Part shown: positions 45,595 through 55,106 of the stretch, piece by piece
How positions within the stretch are numbered: the stretch's first letter is position 1
Layout of the letters: the number at the start of each line of letters is the position of its first letter
NCBI RefSeq assembly: GCF_001187555.1
Contig: NZ_LFIJ01000001.1
Coordinates: forward strand, 1,911,710 to 1,975,709
Direction: 5' to 3'
From: Gilvimarinus polysaccharolyticus
GTDB taxonomy: Bacteria; Pseudomonadota; Gammaproteobacteria; Pseudomonadales; Cellvibrionaceae
Length of the DNA stretch: 64,000 nt
Notes under the pieces: generated by a model
The model's input: the letters and a program-made list of their open reading frames with translations, nothing else
Database searches by the model: none
Told to the model about the DNA's origin: nothing
Position numbers and translations under genes: made by a program

Positions 45595-46251
45595 GTGCCG
45601 CCACTCTCACTGCCAGAGCTAGATACACCACCGCCGGGACAAGCTATGGTGGCATGCGCCGAGTGCGATCAATTAATGTACTGCCCGGTTCGCAGCAACC
45701 AAGGCATACCGCGCTGCCCCGTGTGCGGAGCCGCACAACACGCAAGCCGCCCTTTTAACCCGGTAACGCCGTTGGCGATTGCACTAACGGCTTTAATCTT
45801 AGCAATACCGGCTAATATTTACCCGCAGCTGACCTTTAGTTTACTCGGTCAGCCTAACTATTACACGCTAATGGGTGGGGCTCAGCATTTGCTTGATAGC
45901 GGTTTTTGGTGGGTTGGGCTATTGGTGCTAATAGGTACGGTTGCGGCGCCTTTGGGGCTGCTGTCGTTGATTTTACTAATTGGTATGGCGTGGTTTATCA
46001 AGGCCCCCTACGGCTACCTAGCACCATTATTAAAGGCGTATCGGCACTTAACATCGTGGGTTATGTTAGATGTTTATTTATTATCGGTTATTGTCTCGGT
46101 GGTAAAACTTAAAGATTTAGGCCAGCTGCAATTTTCGGTGGGCTTTTACTGCTTTGTATTATTAGTAGCCGCCCTAAGCGCGGCCATGACCACATTTAAC
46201 CAAGAGCGTTTTTGGGATTTACTCGAGGAGCGAAACCGTGCGGGCGATTGA
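45595..46251 (+). CDS. pqiA: PqiA family membrane protein (first half)
   Basis: 218 residues from a GTG at 45595. A zinc-ribbon-like pair CAECDQLMYC...CPVCG is followed by four transmembrane helices (first: LAIALTALILAIPANIYPQL). E. coli PqiA is a single protein with two such halves; here each half is a separate gene. The next gene overlaps by 14 bp. PqiA proteins feed the MCE channel encoded downstream and act in lipid transport across the envelope. Confidence 0.87.
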   Translation: MPPLSLPELDTPPPGQAMVACAECDQLMYCPVRSNQGIPRCPVCGAAQHASRPFNPVTPLAIALTALILAIPANIYPQLTFSLLGQPNYYTLMGGAQHLLDSGFWWVGLLVLIGTVAAPLGLLSLILLIGMAWFIKAPYGYLAPLLKAYRHLTSWVMLDVYLLSVIVSVVKLKDLGQLQFSVGFYCFVLLVAALSAAMTTFNQERFWDLLEERNRAGD

Positions 46252-46852
46252 CTACCAGATATGCCGCTGCTCGGTATGCGCGAAGCTGGTTTACAAACGC
46301 TCGCCCGGCTTTAGTGTTTGCCCGCGCTGTAATACGCCGTTGCACCTGCGCGAACCAGGCTCTATATCACGCACATGGGCACTGCTGATAACCGCCTTTG
46401 TGGTGTTTATTCCGGCCAATTTGTATCCCATTATGACTGTCGCGCAACTAGACCAAAAAACGCCCAGCACAATTTTAGCCGGCGTTATTAACCTGGCCGC
46501 ACACGATATGCTGCCTATTGCGATTGTGGTATTTATTGCCAGTATTGCGGTGCCTTTATTTAAGTTATTAGGAATTGCGGCCCTGCTGATTACTGTGCAC
46601 CGGCGCAAGAAACTTAATCCGCGTCAGGCAACCATTATGTATCGTGTTATTGAGTTAATCGGCCGCTGGTCGATGCTCGATTTATTTGTGATTTCAATTT
46701 TAGTAACACTGGTAAGCTTTGGTAAGCTTGCCAGCATTGAACCCAACATAGGAGCAACCGCCTTTGGCGCGGTGGTAGTGCTTACCTTATTGGCCGCCAA
46801 GAGTTTTGACCCACGTTTAATCTGGGACTTACAAGGACCTGAACATGAGTGA
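46238..46852 (+). CDS. pqiA: PqiA family membrane protein (second half)
   Basis: 204 residues from a GTG at 46238. It opens with a zinc-ribbon set (CRCSVCAKL, CPRCNTPLH) and four membrane helices, the first containing FVVFIPANLYPIM, where the AN.YP motif recurs from the previous gene. It overlaps pqiB by 8 bp (ATGAGT within the 3' end). The splitting into two proteins is intact on both sides, not a frameshift. Confidence 0.87.
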   Translation: MRAIDYQICRCSVCAKLVYKRSPGFSVCPRCNTPLHLREPGSISRTWALLITAFVVFIPANLYPIMTVAQLDQKTPSTILAGVINLAAHDMLPIAIVVFIASIAVPLFKLLGIAALLITVHRRKKLNPRQATIMYRVIELIGRWSMLDLFVISILVTLVSFGKLASIEPNIGATAFGAVVVLTLLAAKSFDPRLIWDLQGPEHE

Positions 46853-49175
46853 CAAACACGGGATCGCCGAAGCTATACCCGGCACCTCTATCAACCGTAA
46901 AGCCGGCATATCTGCCATTTGGTTATTGCCGTTACTCGCGGTTGTACTTGGCGGTTGGCTGGCTTACAAACACTTTACCGAGGCGGGAGTCAATATTGTT
47001 GTTATTTTTACCACCGGTGAAGGCGTAGAGGCCGGTAAAACCGAAGTGCGCTATAAAGGTATTAAGATTGGCACGGTGAGCGAGCTAAATGTCCAACCTA
47101 ATCTAGACAGCGTGGCGGCGCAAGTGACGTTAAGCAAACAAGTTGAATCCGCGCTGCGTGACGACACCCGCTTTTGGCTGGTAAAACCCGAGCTGTCGTT
47201 AGGTGGCGTGCAGGGCCTAGACACGCTGGTATCGGGCAACTACATTGCCATGCGCCCGGGCGAGAGCAACCGCACCCAGTATGTCTTTAAAGCGTTGCCA
47301 GAGCCTCCGCCGGCAGAAGCGGCCAGTGGCGATTTACAAATTCAGTTAACCGCCCCCGATGTTGGTTCATTGCACAACGGTTCCCCCATTCACTACCGCA
47401 AACTGCAAGTTGGTAAAATTGTCGATTTCTCACTCAGCGAAGATCGCAACCGGGTGGTATTTCAGGCGCAAATTAAAGCCGAGTATGCTGACTTAGTGAA
47501 TAGCCACTCGCGTTTTTGGAACACCAGCGGCATCTCGGTTAAGGGTGATTTAAACAGTATAGAGCTTAAAACTGATTCACTGACCTCGGTCATTTTAGGG
47601 GGGTTATCGTTTGATACCCGCGCCGGTTTAGCGCCGGGTGAGCTTGCGAAGAATGACGATTTATTTAGTATTTACCCTAACTTTGCCAAAGCGAATACTG
47701 GCCATGAAATTGAAATTGAATTTCCCAGTGCCGACAGTATTAAAGCCAACTTTACCGAGATTCGCTATAAGGGCATAACGGCGGGGAAAGTTATTAAACT
47801 TGAAATGAAAGCCGATTACAGCGGCGTCATTGCTACCGCCAGTATCGACCCGCTAGCCGATGTACTGCTAAACGAAAGCACTCAGTTTTGGCTGGCAACT
47901 CCAAGTATTTCGCTGTCAAAAATTTCGGGGTTATCGACGCTATTGACTGGCACTCATATTGAGATGGATTTTTCTCAAGAGCCGGCTGCACAGCAGCAAC
48001 ACTTTGTTGCGTTGACCGAATCGCCCGCGCCGCGTAAAGACAAACCGGGCCTGTACATCCAACTGGCATCTGCTGGACTTGAAGGCATCACTCGCTCCAG
48101 CGATATTTATTATCGCAATGTTAGCATCGGCACCGTCATTGATTACCAACTTAACGATGACAACACCCAAGTGTTAATGGATGTGCATATACTTCCAAAA
48201 TTTGCGCCACTCATTACCCGTGAAGCACGTTTTTATCAAAACAGTGGTATTGATGTAGAAGCCAGTTTAAAAGGCATTAGCATCCAAACCGAATCACTCG
48301 CCAGTGTGCTGCGCGGCGGCATTGGCTTACTGCTACCCGAGGGCGCAATTAATACACCTAAAGCCGCACCCAACAGCCAGTTTACGTTACATTCATCACT
48401 GCAAGATGCCAGCAAACGCGGCCCCGCCATTGCGGTATCTTTTGTCGATGGTCAAGACCTAAGCGCCGGCACGGATATTCGTTACCTTGGCGTAAGCGTA
48501 GGGGTTATTGAGCGAATTGAGCTTAACTACCCGGAGCCCGGCATTACCGCACACATTGCCCTTGCCCCCGGTATGGATACTTTTGCCACCACCGGCAGTG
48601 TGTTTTGGCGAGTAAAGCCAGACATTAGCTTAACGGGAGTCAATAATTTAGGGACCTTGGTGTTTGGCCAGTACCTTGCGGTAGAGCCAGGTGCCGGCGC
48701 CGCACAGTATGATTTTGTCGGTCGCGAATCACCACCCGAGAAATATCTAAGTGACAACGGTTTAACCTTAACCCTTAAAGCACCATCGCTGGATTCAATA
48801 AAAACAGGCCGCTCGGTATTTTATCGCGAGGTTCCAGTGGGTATTGTGACGGGTTTTGAGCTGGACGACAGCGCGCGTCACGTCAACATTTACCTGCACA
48901 TCGATCCGCGCTATGCGCCCTTAGTAAAAACTAATTCGGTGTTTTGGAATGCGACCGGCATTAGCTTTGATTTTGGTTGGCTATCTGGGGCGAGCCTTAA
49001 AACTGGATCGGTTCAGTCGGTATTGATGGGAGGCATCGCGTTTGCCACCCCCAACAATCCGGGTGTGGCAGCGACGGACGGCATGAACTTTACCTTACAC
49101 GATGCACCCGAGCAGCAGTGGCAAGAGTGGGCGCCCGAGATTCCATTAACGCGTAACAGCAGCAAAATGCAGTAG
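46845..49175 (+). CDS. pqiB: MCE-domain envelope lipid transport protein (PqiB/LetB-like, six MCE domains)
   Basis: 776 residues: one N-terminal transmembrane helix (WLLPLLAVVLGGWLAY) and six MCE repeats, recognisable by VRYKGIKIGTV, IHYRKLQVGKI, IRYKGITAGKV, IYYRNVSIGTV, IRYLGVSVGVI and VFYREVPVGIV. E. coli PqiB has three and YebT/LetB seven, so this is intermediate. The stacked rings should form a periplasm-spanning tunnel for lipids. It lacks PqiC, the usual lipoprotein partner, downstream. The transcript ends at the hairpin straddling its stop. Confidence 0.9.
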   Translation: MSDKHGIAEAIPGTSINRKAGISAIWLLPLLAVVLGGWLAYKHFTEAGVNIVVIFTTGEGVEAGKTEVRYKGIKIGTVSELNVQPNLDSVAAQVTLSKQVESALRDDTRFWLVKPELSLGGVQGLDTLVSGNYIAMRPGESNRTQYVFKALPEPPPAEAASGDLQIQLTAPDVGSLHNGSPIHYRKLQVGKIVDFSLSEDRNRVVFQAQIKAEYADLVNSHSRFWNTSGISVKGDLNSIELKTDSLTSVILGGLSFDTRAGLAPGELAKNDDLFSIYPNFAKANTGHEIEIEFPSADSIKANFTEIRYKGITAGKVIKLEMKADYSGVIATASIDPLADVLLNESTQFWLATPSISLSKISGLSTLLTGTHIEMDFSQEPAAQQQHFVALTESPAPRKDKPGLYIQLASAGLEGITRSSDIYYRNVSIGTVIDYQLNDDNTQVLMDVHILPKFAPLITREARFYQNSGIDVEASLKGISIQTESLASVLRGGIGLLLPEGAINTPKAAPNSQFTLHSSLQDASKRGPAIAVSFVDGQDLSAGTDIRYLGVSVGVIERIELNYPEPGITAHIALAPGMDTFATTGSVFWRVKPDISLTGVNNLGTLVFGQYLAVEPGAGAAQYDFVGRESPPEKYLSDNGLTLTLKAPSLDSIKTGRSVFYREVPVGIVTGFELDDSARHVNIYLHIDPRYAPLVKTNSVFWNATGISFDFGWLSGASLKTGSVQSVLMGGIAFATPNNPGVAATDGMNFTLHDAPEQQWQEWAPEIPLTRNSSKMQ

Positions 49176-49206
49176 CCGATTAGCGGTTTTTTCGGCTACG
49201 CTTTTT
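49172..49206 (+). terminator. Rho-independent terminator of the pqi operon
   Basis: Stem gtagccga (49172-49179) and tcggctac (49192-49199), 12-nt loop, followed by GCTTTTT. It overlaps the pqiB stop codon and the 3' end of the convergent ylqF gene, which is 4 bp away. Confidence 0.65.
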
Positions 49207-50115
49207 ACGCTCAAGTTTTATCTCGGCTTTGCGCTCAGCTATTTGTAACGCTAGGCGCTCGCCTTCGATGACTTCACGCGCCACCATTTCGGGCGTCTCT
49301 AGACTAATACGGCCCAGCATGCCGATTCTAAAATCGTTAACAAACAACTCTGATATTTTATTAAAATCAGCAATACCACCCGCGCCTAAACAGCCACGGC
49401 GTTTAGCGATAATTTCTAAAAACTCTACTTCATGATCTGGCAAATCAGTTAACTGATAGCGCTCTTTAAGTGCCTCGGGGTAGTTTTTAAGCAAGTAGCC
49501 GGCACCAAAATAGGCAACATCGTCGTACGCCATCGCGGTGTCTTTGATCGCGCCGGTAAACGCCAGCCGATAACTGGAGTTTTCAAACTGTTGTTTGGGC
49601 CACAAAATACCGGGGGTATCTAGCAGCATAAAATCATCGGCCAGCCAGATTTTTTGCTGGCGCTTGGTTACCGCCGGCTCATTGCCGGTTTTTGCCACCG
49701 CGCGGCCGGCTAAGGTGTTGATCAGGGTAGACTTACCCACGTTTGGAATACCCAAGATCATCGCCCGCAGTTTTTTATAACCGGTGCCCGTTAACGGCAC
49801 CAGCTTACGACATAAATCTGGGAGCATTTTCATGCGGTTTGGATCGTCGGTAGAAATGGCCAGCGTTTTCGTGTTGTGCTGACTTTCAAAATGCTCCTGC
49901 CACAGGGCAATATTTTCGGGATCGGCCAAGTCGCTTTTAGACAACACTTTAACCACGGGCTTATCGCCTCGCAGTTTTTGTATCATGGGGTTTTCGCTGC
50001 TAAAAGGAATACGGGAATCGAGCACCTCGATCACTAGATCGACCTCTGGCAGCACTTCGCGCATTTCTTTTTGGGCTTTGTGCATATGCCCGGGATACCA
50101 CTGTAACGTCGCCAT
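49180..50115 (-). CDS. ylqF: Ribosome biogenesis GTPase YlqF/RbgA
   Basis: 311 residues with circularly permuted GTPase motifs: G4 KSDLAD near residue 60, G1 GIPNVGKSTLINT at about 117 and G3 DTPGILWP at about 160. A basic C-terminus (KAEIKLERKKRSRKNR) completes the RbgA-type layout. RbgA helps late 50S assembly in Bacillus; the gammaproteobacterial homologue is presumed to act similarly. The gene begins 9 bp after the S4 protein stop (50125), so the pair is likely cotranscribed. Confidence 0.93.
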   Translation of the reverse strand: MATLQWYPGHMHKAQKEMREVLPEVDLVIEVLDSRIPFSSENPMIQKLRGDKPVVKVLSKSDLADPENIALWQEHFESQHNTKTLAISTDDPNRMKMLPDLCRKLVPLTGTGYKKLRAMILGIPNVGKSTLINTLAGRAVAKTGNEPAVTKRQQKIWLADDFMLLDTPGILWPKQQFENSSYRLAFTGAIKDTAMAYDDVAYFGAGYLLKNYPEALKERYQLTDLPDHEVEFLEIIAKRRGCLGAGGIADFNKISELFVNDFRIGMLGRISLETPEMVAREVIEGERLALQIAERKAEIKLERKKRSRKNR

Positions 50116-50124
50116 TAAATTACT

Positions 50125-50340
50125 CTACTTGTTAATTACAATGGCATTGCCATTAAATTCAATACGCTGGCCCGGCACTAATTTACAGCGCTTGCGGGTT
50201 TCTGTGACGCCATCAACGCAAACCATGCCGTCATCGATCACCTTTTTAGCCATTGCACCGCTCTCGACCCATCCCTCTACTTTTAAAAGATTTGCCAAGG
50301 TAATAAATTCGGTGCCGTCCAATGTAAATGTGTCGGTCAT
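50125..50340 (-). CDS. S4-domain RNA-binding protein (YbcJ-like)
   Basis: 71 residues forming one S4-like domain: ITLANLLKVEGWVESGAMAKKVIDDGMVCVDGVTETRKRCKL is the conserved core (split for reference at positions 14-55). YbcJ/RqcP-like single-domain proteins bind RNA or ribosomal intermediates. It is followed by ylqF, which supports a ribosome-related role. Start codon has AGGCATTC upstream. Confidence 0.85.
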   Translation of the reverse strand: MTDTFTLDGTEFITLANLLKVEGWVESGAMAKKVIDDGMVCVDGVTETRKRCKLVPGQRIEFNGNAIVINK

Positions 50341-50370
50341 GAATGCCTCAAAGTTTTAATTAAGTGGCCC

Positions 50371-51144
50371 CTAAGGTTTAGGCTCTTGGGGGTAAAAATC
50401 GCGCTGTAATGCTTGCAGTAATTGTGGCCACATAAGTCGCCAGGCGTGCCAATTGTGTTGGCCATCAACCTCAATAACGTTAGCCGCCGGCAGCATATCG
50501 CCAAGCGCCCTGCCCGGCACATAAAACTTGTCCGAGCGCGCCAGCCCCAAATACCAAACACCTCGCTCAGCCACAGAAGATGTGTCCAGCCACGGCCAGA
50601 GGTTTTTCTCGGCCTCGCGCTGTTGCGGCTCGGTACTAGGATCAAGCTTGTATTGGTAATATTCGGGATCACCCAAATAAGGGGTTAATAATGTCATCGA
50701 GGCCGGACGCCCCTGGGCATTATCGCGCCAGTATATCAGACTCCCAAAGCCACCCAATGATACACCGGCAAAGTGCAACTTGTGGTAACCGGCATTTATC
50801 GCTGGCGCCAGTACATCTTGTCGTAAGCGCGCCTGTACAGTGCGACTGCGGTAATAGCCAAAGTGGGCATCGGCGACAAGGGCATCCAGCGGCAAGTTGG
50901 CTGCGCGCAGCTGATCGATCAGCCCCTCTTGCTCAAAACGTGTCACGCTATCGCCTATGCCCGGTAGCATAATCATCACATCTGCTGCGCGCGGGCAATC
51001 TTGCGGATTTGTCAGTTGGTAATCTAGGGCTCGGCAATACAGCTGAGCTGGCATAGGGGTATTGGCACGGCGCAGCTGGTAACAACCCGAGCCACTGATA
51101 ACCGCCAATAATACAATAACGCTAACCTTAAAAAACTTATCCAT
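50371..51144 (-). CDS. Lipoprotein alpha/beta hydrolase
   Basis: 257 residues from the ATG at 51144, which overlaps the permease stop by 8 bp; the longer frame to 51180 adds residues read inside the permease gene. Lipobox VISGSGC (Cys21). The nucleophile is in FAGVSLGGFGSL, MLPGIGD supplies the oxyanion strand and GQHNW the His. Genes of this type near ABC-2 exporters are common in marine Gammaproteobacteria but the substrate is unknown. Confidence 0.78.
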   Translation of the reverse strand: MDKFFKVSVIVLLAVISGSGCYQLRRANTPMPAQLYCRALDYQLTNPQDCPRAADVMIMLPGIGDSVTRFEQEGLIDQLRAANLPLDALVADAHFGYYRSRTVQARLRQDVLAPAINAGYHKLHFAGVSLGGFGSLIYWRDNAQGRPASMTLLTPYLGDPEYYQYKLDPSTEPQQREAEKNLWPWLDTSSVAERGVWYLGLARSDKFYVPGRALGDMLPAANVIEVDGQHNWHAWRLMWPQLLQALQRDFYPQEPKP

Positions 51145-52312
51145 AAATAACCTTAGCTCGTCGCAGTTGCCGCCCCGCAAAACCCAGTGCTAATAACACC
51201 ACAGGAACAGCCGATAACCAAAAGGCGGTAAAGGCCCAGCTGGGCGCGGCATCGCCTAGCAGCAGGTCTTTAAGCACGGTTTGGTGCCCTAACAACGGCA
51301 CCCACAGCTGCCAGTCAGCGTAAATACCGGGGCTGGTCATAACAATAAAAAATGGAATCATCGGCAGCAGCACCAGCAAACTCATATAGGTTTGAGCGTC
51401 TTTAAACGAGCGCGATAAAATACCCAACGCCAACTGCAGTGCCGCGGCAATCATCGCAACGGGTATTAACGACCAAAAAATAGACAGTACTGCCATCACC
51501 CCCACATCTACCCGAAACCCCATTTGGTTAAAAGGCAGTAATGCCAGCGCAATGCTTAGTAACACTAGCGTTAGGGCAACTACGCTTAAGGTTAAGCTCA
51601 CCGCCGCCAGCCACTTGCCAGTAATAAACAGCGACGATGAGGTTGGATTAATCAGTAATGGCTCCAACGAGCGGCGCTCGCGCTCACCGGCGGTCATATC
51701 GGCCGCAAATCCCATGCTGCCCATCATTGCGCTCATAAGCAGTAGCAACGGCACACCGGCCAAAATTAAACCGCCCATTTGCTGGTCGCTAGCAACATTG
51801 GTTTCTTTAATGCGCACCGGTGCCATTAGCTCGGGGCTAAGGCCGCGGGCCATTACATTGATGGCGGCGTGACGTGATGAAAACTGATAAATAAGGTTTC
51901 TTACCGTACCCAGCGGGCCATGCACATTTTGATTAGCGGCGTTATACACCAGCGTTACCGGCAATGGCTCTTTAGCACCTGGAGCTTGTGGCTCGATAGG
52001 TAGACTTAAGCCCATATCCAAATCACCGCTTTCTACGGCTTGGTATAAGTCTTTATCACTCTCATCAATATCATGCCGTTTAATCTTAATTTGGTTTTCT
52101 TCTAGCCATGCAATTAACTCTGGGGCGTGGCCGCTTACGTTAAGCTCGATATTGCTGCGCACTTCTTTTTGCAAATGAATAGCAAAGCCAATACCCAAGG
52201 CAAAAAACACCACCATATATACCGGTGGTAAAAACGCTAAACGTAACGCGCGCTTATCGCGCACGGCATCTATTAACTCTTTGTAAAAAATGGCTTTAAG
52301 GGTGCGCCACAT
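51137..52312 (-). CDS. ABC-2 type exporter permease (NatB-like)
   Basis: 391 residues from ATG 52312 (MWRTLKAIFYKELID). The opening YKELIDAVRDKRALRL, a TM helix, a large periplasmic loop (about 40-180) and five further helices near the C-terminus (LSLTLSVVALTLVLLSIAL; MYMSLL-type blocks) match NatB/YhaP permeases. The family motif GERERRSLEPLL follows the first cytoplasmic turn. It pairs with the downstream-listed ATPase gene, which it overlaps by 17 bp. Confidence 0.86.
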   Translation of the reverse strand: MWRTLKAIFYKELIDAVRDKRALRLAFLPPVYMVVFFALGIGFAIHLQKEVRSNIELNVSGHAPELIAWLEENQIKIKRHDIDESDKDLYQAVESGDLDMGLSLPIEPQAPGAKEPLPVTLVYNAANQNVHGPLGTVRNLIYQFSSRHAAINVMARGLSPELMAPVRIKETNVASDQQMGGLILAGVPLLLLMSAMMGSMGFAADMTAGERERRSLEPLLINPTSSSLFITGKWLAAVSLTLSVVALTLVLLSIALALLPFNQMGFRVDVGVMAVLSIFWSLIPVAMIAAALQLALGILSRSFKDAQTYMSLLVLLPMIPFFIVMTSPGIYADWQLWVPLLGHQTVLKDLLLGDAAPSWAFTAFWLSAVPVVLLALGFAGRQLRRAKVIYG

Positions 52313-53039
52313 AATCGTGCTCCTTGATCTCGGACAACTGCACAAAGGCCTCTTCTAAACTGGCGCAACCGGTATGACTCACCACCTCACTCACTGTGCC
52401 GTCGGCGACAATACGACCACCCGCAATCACCACTACTCTATCGCAGATATTTTCTACCTCGTACATTAAATGGCTGGAAAACAACACACACTTACCCGCT
52501 GCTTTTTGCGCTTGCAACAAACGGCGAACCGCGCGAGTGGTAATAACATCCAAACCATTGGTGGGTTCATCTAATAGAATATGCGCAGGGCCGTGAACAA
52601 TCGCCCGCGCCAGCGCGGTTTTCATGCGCTCCCCCAACGAGAAGCCATCGGCGTAGCGCTCGGCAATGCTTGCCATGCCCAACAACTCGATCAGACGATC
52701 ACAGGCGGGCTTAATCGCGGCTTCATCCATGCCTTGCAAACGGGCAAAATAGGCAATGTTTTCACGGGCGGTTAAACGTTTGTATAGGCCGGCGGTATCG
52801 GGCAGTACACCCAACGCGCGGCGTGCGGCATCGGGTTGTTGCACCACATCAATACCGTCAATGCTAATGCTGCCTTCACTGGGGGCAAGTAAACCTACCA
52901 ACAGCCGCATTAAGGTAGATTTACCTGCGCCATTTAAACCCAGCAAACCGACAATCTCGCCATCGTTAATGCGCAGCGATACGTTATCCAGCGCGTGCAC
53001 ATCGCCAAAACGTTTACTGATATTTTTGATCTCGATCAT
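52296..53039 (-). CDS. ABC exporter ATP-binding protein (NatA-like)
   Basis: 247 residues with Walker A GLNGAGKST, Q-loop-like PDTAGLYKRLTA, signature FSLGERMKTALA and Walker B HILLDEP plus H-loop FSSHLMYEVE. The signature FSLGER is a variant of LSGGQ. It makes the motor for the permease gene listed next to it. The upstream genes of the operon are the TAP-like hydrolase and, further, the GntR remnant, which would normally regulate such exporters. Confidence 0.93.
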   Translation of the reverse strand: MIEIKNISKRFGDVHALDNVSLRINDGEIVGLLGLNGAGKSTLMRLLVGLLAPSEGSISIDGIDVVQQPDAARRALGVLPDTAGLYKRLTARENIAYFARLQGMDEAAIKPACDRLIELLGMASIAERYADGFSLGERMKTALARAIVHGPAHILLDEPTNGLDVITTRAVRRLLQAQKAAGKCVLFSSHLMYEVENICDRVVVIAGGRIVADGTVSEVVSHTGCASLEEAFVQLSEIKEHDYVAHP

Positions 53040-54598
53040 AATGCATCCACCTCGGCATTATTGCTTTGAGGCGATAAGTACGGCAGCAGCGGTTGAATTT
53101 TCTCTATGCACTCTGCGCGCCCTTCGCTTAACTGGGTGTTGTTAATAAAGTCGGTAATCACATCGGACGTGCAGCCTTCTTGAGTGACGCCGTGGTGTGC
53201 GCCTTTTGCCACCAGTAACGTGGCATTGGTTAAAGCACTGGCGGCTTGCTCGGCCCAGTAAGGCGGCGTTATGGGGTCACGCTCACCCGATAATAGCAGC
53301 GCCGGCACATCACTGTGTATCGCGTCGTAATAATCGCTGGCGATATTTGCCTTGGGCCAAAACTCACAAATACGGGTCACCGGTGCGGCTAAATCCACCC
53401 CGATAAAAAGCTCGCTCTCGGGGCGTGGGGTTACGCCCGCATCTTCATTACACAATATGGTCATGTGCATACCCAGTGCTAAATTGGGCATATTGGTACT
53501 GGTGGCTAGGCGGGCGATAAGACTTGCCACTAAGCGGTAATCTTCATTGGCGGCGGCGGCCAATGCCGCAGGTAACAAACGGCTGGCCAGCCGATCATAC
53601 AAACTAAACCGCACCAGTCCAGCGAGCTTACTGTCGTCTAGCAATAGCGGTGTGGGGTGTCCCGTTAATGGATGCTCGATCGTTAAGGTGACAGGCGCGG
53701 CGCGCAATCGCACAGCCGTTTTATTGGCTGCGACGGCAACATCGCCATAGCGTTCGGCACACGCTGGCAGCGCCAAACATTGCTGGGCAATTAACCCCAG
53801 AGCACGTGTCGCATCACCACCAATGCTATAGGGCATAGCTAACTGCACGGGTGCCACGCCATCCATCACCACCGCGCGTAACGCTTTAGGGTGAGTTGCT
53901 AGGTAGGCCAAAATAACTCGGGTACCGTACGAGCCACCCCACAGGTTAATAGTGCGGTAACCCAGCGCTTTGCGCACGGCTTCTAGGTCGGCTACCGCCT
54001 CGGGGGTGGTGTAATACGCGGCGCGCGGCGCCAAGCTGGCAGCACAGGCACGGTACTTTTCAATACTTGCATCGGTGGCCGCTGCGGAATGTCCCAACAG
54101 TTGATCGGCTTCATCTATGGTGCAATTTAACGGGCTCGACAAACCAGTGCCACGCTGATCCACAAACACAATATCGCGCTTTTTGCGCAGCTCGTAAAAC
54201 GCACCCGATAACATATCGGCAATATCGGTGGCCGATTGCCCCGGCCCACCGGCAATCACAAACAACGGATCGGCCTCAGGCGCGGCGCTGATAGCTGGCC
54301 AGCGCTTGATGTATAGCTCGATGTTCTCTGCACTCTTGATACTTTCGGCGCTGTCGCTTACCGGTTCACCCGCAAGATTATTATCACTCGCGTTAGCAAT
54401 ATTACCAGCGCGGTTTAATGGCACCGCCAAATAACCACACTCGGCGCCACTGACCGCCGGGGTATCACCGGCTAGGCGCTCACAGGGGGCAAGTTTAAGC
54501 AACTGAAGCGGCTGATGCTCACCATCTTTGTTGCAAGCAGACAAAAACACGGAGACAAAAGTGCCAACTAACAACCATAGAATACCGCCACGTCTCAC
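53036..54598 (-). CDS. TAP-like peptidase S33 lipoprotein (alpha/beta hydrolase)
   Basis: 520 residues with lipobox VSVFLSACNKD (Cys22). The S33 fold shows VIAGGPGQS (oxyanion), the FVDQRGTGLS stretch, nucleophile Ser223 in NLWGGSYGTRV, and the acid/base Asp in SGERDPITPP and His in KGAHHGV, the standard proline/tripeptidyl aminopeptidase triad. It overlaps the ATPase start by 4 bp, so the exporter and peptidase are one operon. Perhaps it processes or degrades a peptide substrate handled by the exporter. Confidence 0.88.
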   Translation of the reverse strand: MRRGGILWLLVGTFVSVFLSACNKDGEHQPLQLLKLAPCERLAGDTPAVSGAECGYLAVPLNRAGNIANASDNNLAGEPVSDSAESIKSAENIELYIKRWPAISAAPEADPLFVIAGGPGQSATDIADMLSGAFYELRKKRDIVFVDQRGTGLSSPLNCTIDEADQLLGHSAAATDASIEKYRACAASLAPRAAYYTTPEAVADLEAVRKALGYRTINLWGGSYGTRVILAYLATHPKALRAVVMDGVAPVQLAMPYSIGGDATRALGLIAQQCLALPACAERYGDVAVAANKTAVRLRAAPVTLTIEHPLTGHPTPLLLDDSKLAGLVRFSLYDRLASRLLPAALAAAANEDYRLVASLIARLATSTNMPNLALGMHMTILCNEDAGVTPRPESELFIGVDLAAPVTRICEFWPKANIASDYYDAIHSDVPALLLSGERDPITPPYWAEQAASALTNATLLVAKGAHHGVTQEGCTSDVITDFINNTQLSEGRAECIEKIQPLLPYLSPQSNNAEVDAL

Positions 54599-54885
54599 AA
54601 GCCACTCTCCTTTTTTATATAACGGGCCACTAGTTTCGGCAGTGCTTGAGCGTCAACACCCAACTGTTGCGCCGCCTGCCATAGCTCTTTTAACTGTGGT
54701 TCCAGATATTGCTCTGGAGCCTTGAAAGTATTTTTAAGTGCCGCCACCTCCATAGGGCAACCGCGCTTACGCAACAGTATACCCTCCACCTCTAGCTGGC
54801 TGTATGCTTTAGAGATCGTCATGGGATTAACCGCTTGAGTACTGGCAAGCTCACGTACCGATGGTAAGGTATCACACAGGGGCAC
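54595..54885 (-). pseudogene. GntR (YtrA-type) regulator remnant, N-terminus lost
   Basis: 96 residues from a GTG. It begins inside the HTH: LPSVRELASTQAVNPMTISKAYSQLE is helix 2-3 of YtrA-type GntR proteins, but the first helix (Y..I..QI...I..G..PGD) is missing. Upstream the same frame runs to a stop with no family match, so the start of the gene has been lost or replaced. The C-terminal dimer helix remains. The overlap with the hydrolase start (TGA/ATG, 4 bp) shows it was the first gene of the operon. It probably cannot bind DNA in the usual way. Confidence 0.65.
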
Positions 54886-55106
54886 TTCCTGATTTGGCGT
54901 AGAGTTTGCCCCATTACCGCAGGCTCGCGATAAGCGACCAGCAACAACCTAGCCGCCCGCCGATTAGGTTTAACAAAGCTGGCCTTAAGCAGACTTAGCA
55001 TAGTGGCGGTAATCTTTAGCGAGTTAAAACGTAGGTTAAAGAGAACTGAGTCAATACCGTCGCCTAAAGATTACCGAGCAGCACCAGATCGCCCATTATG
55101 CCCAGA

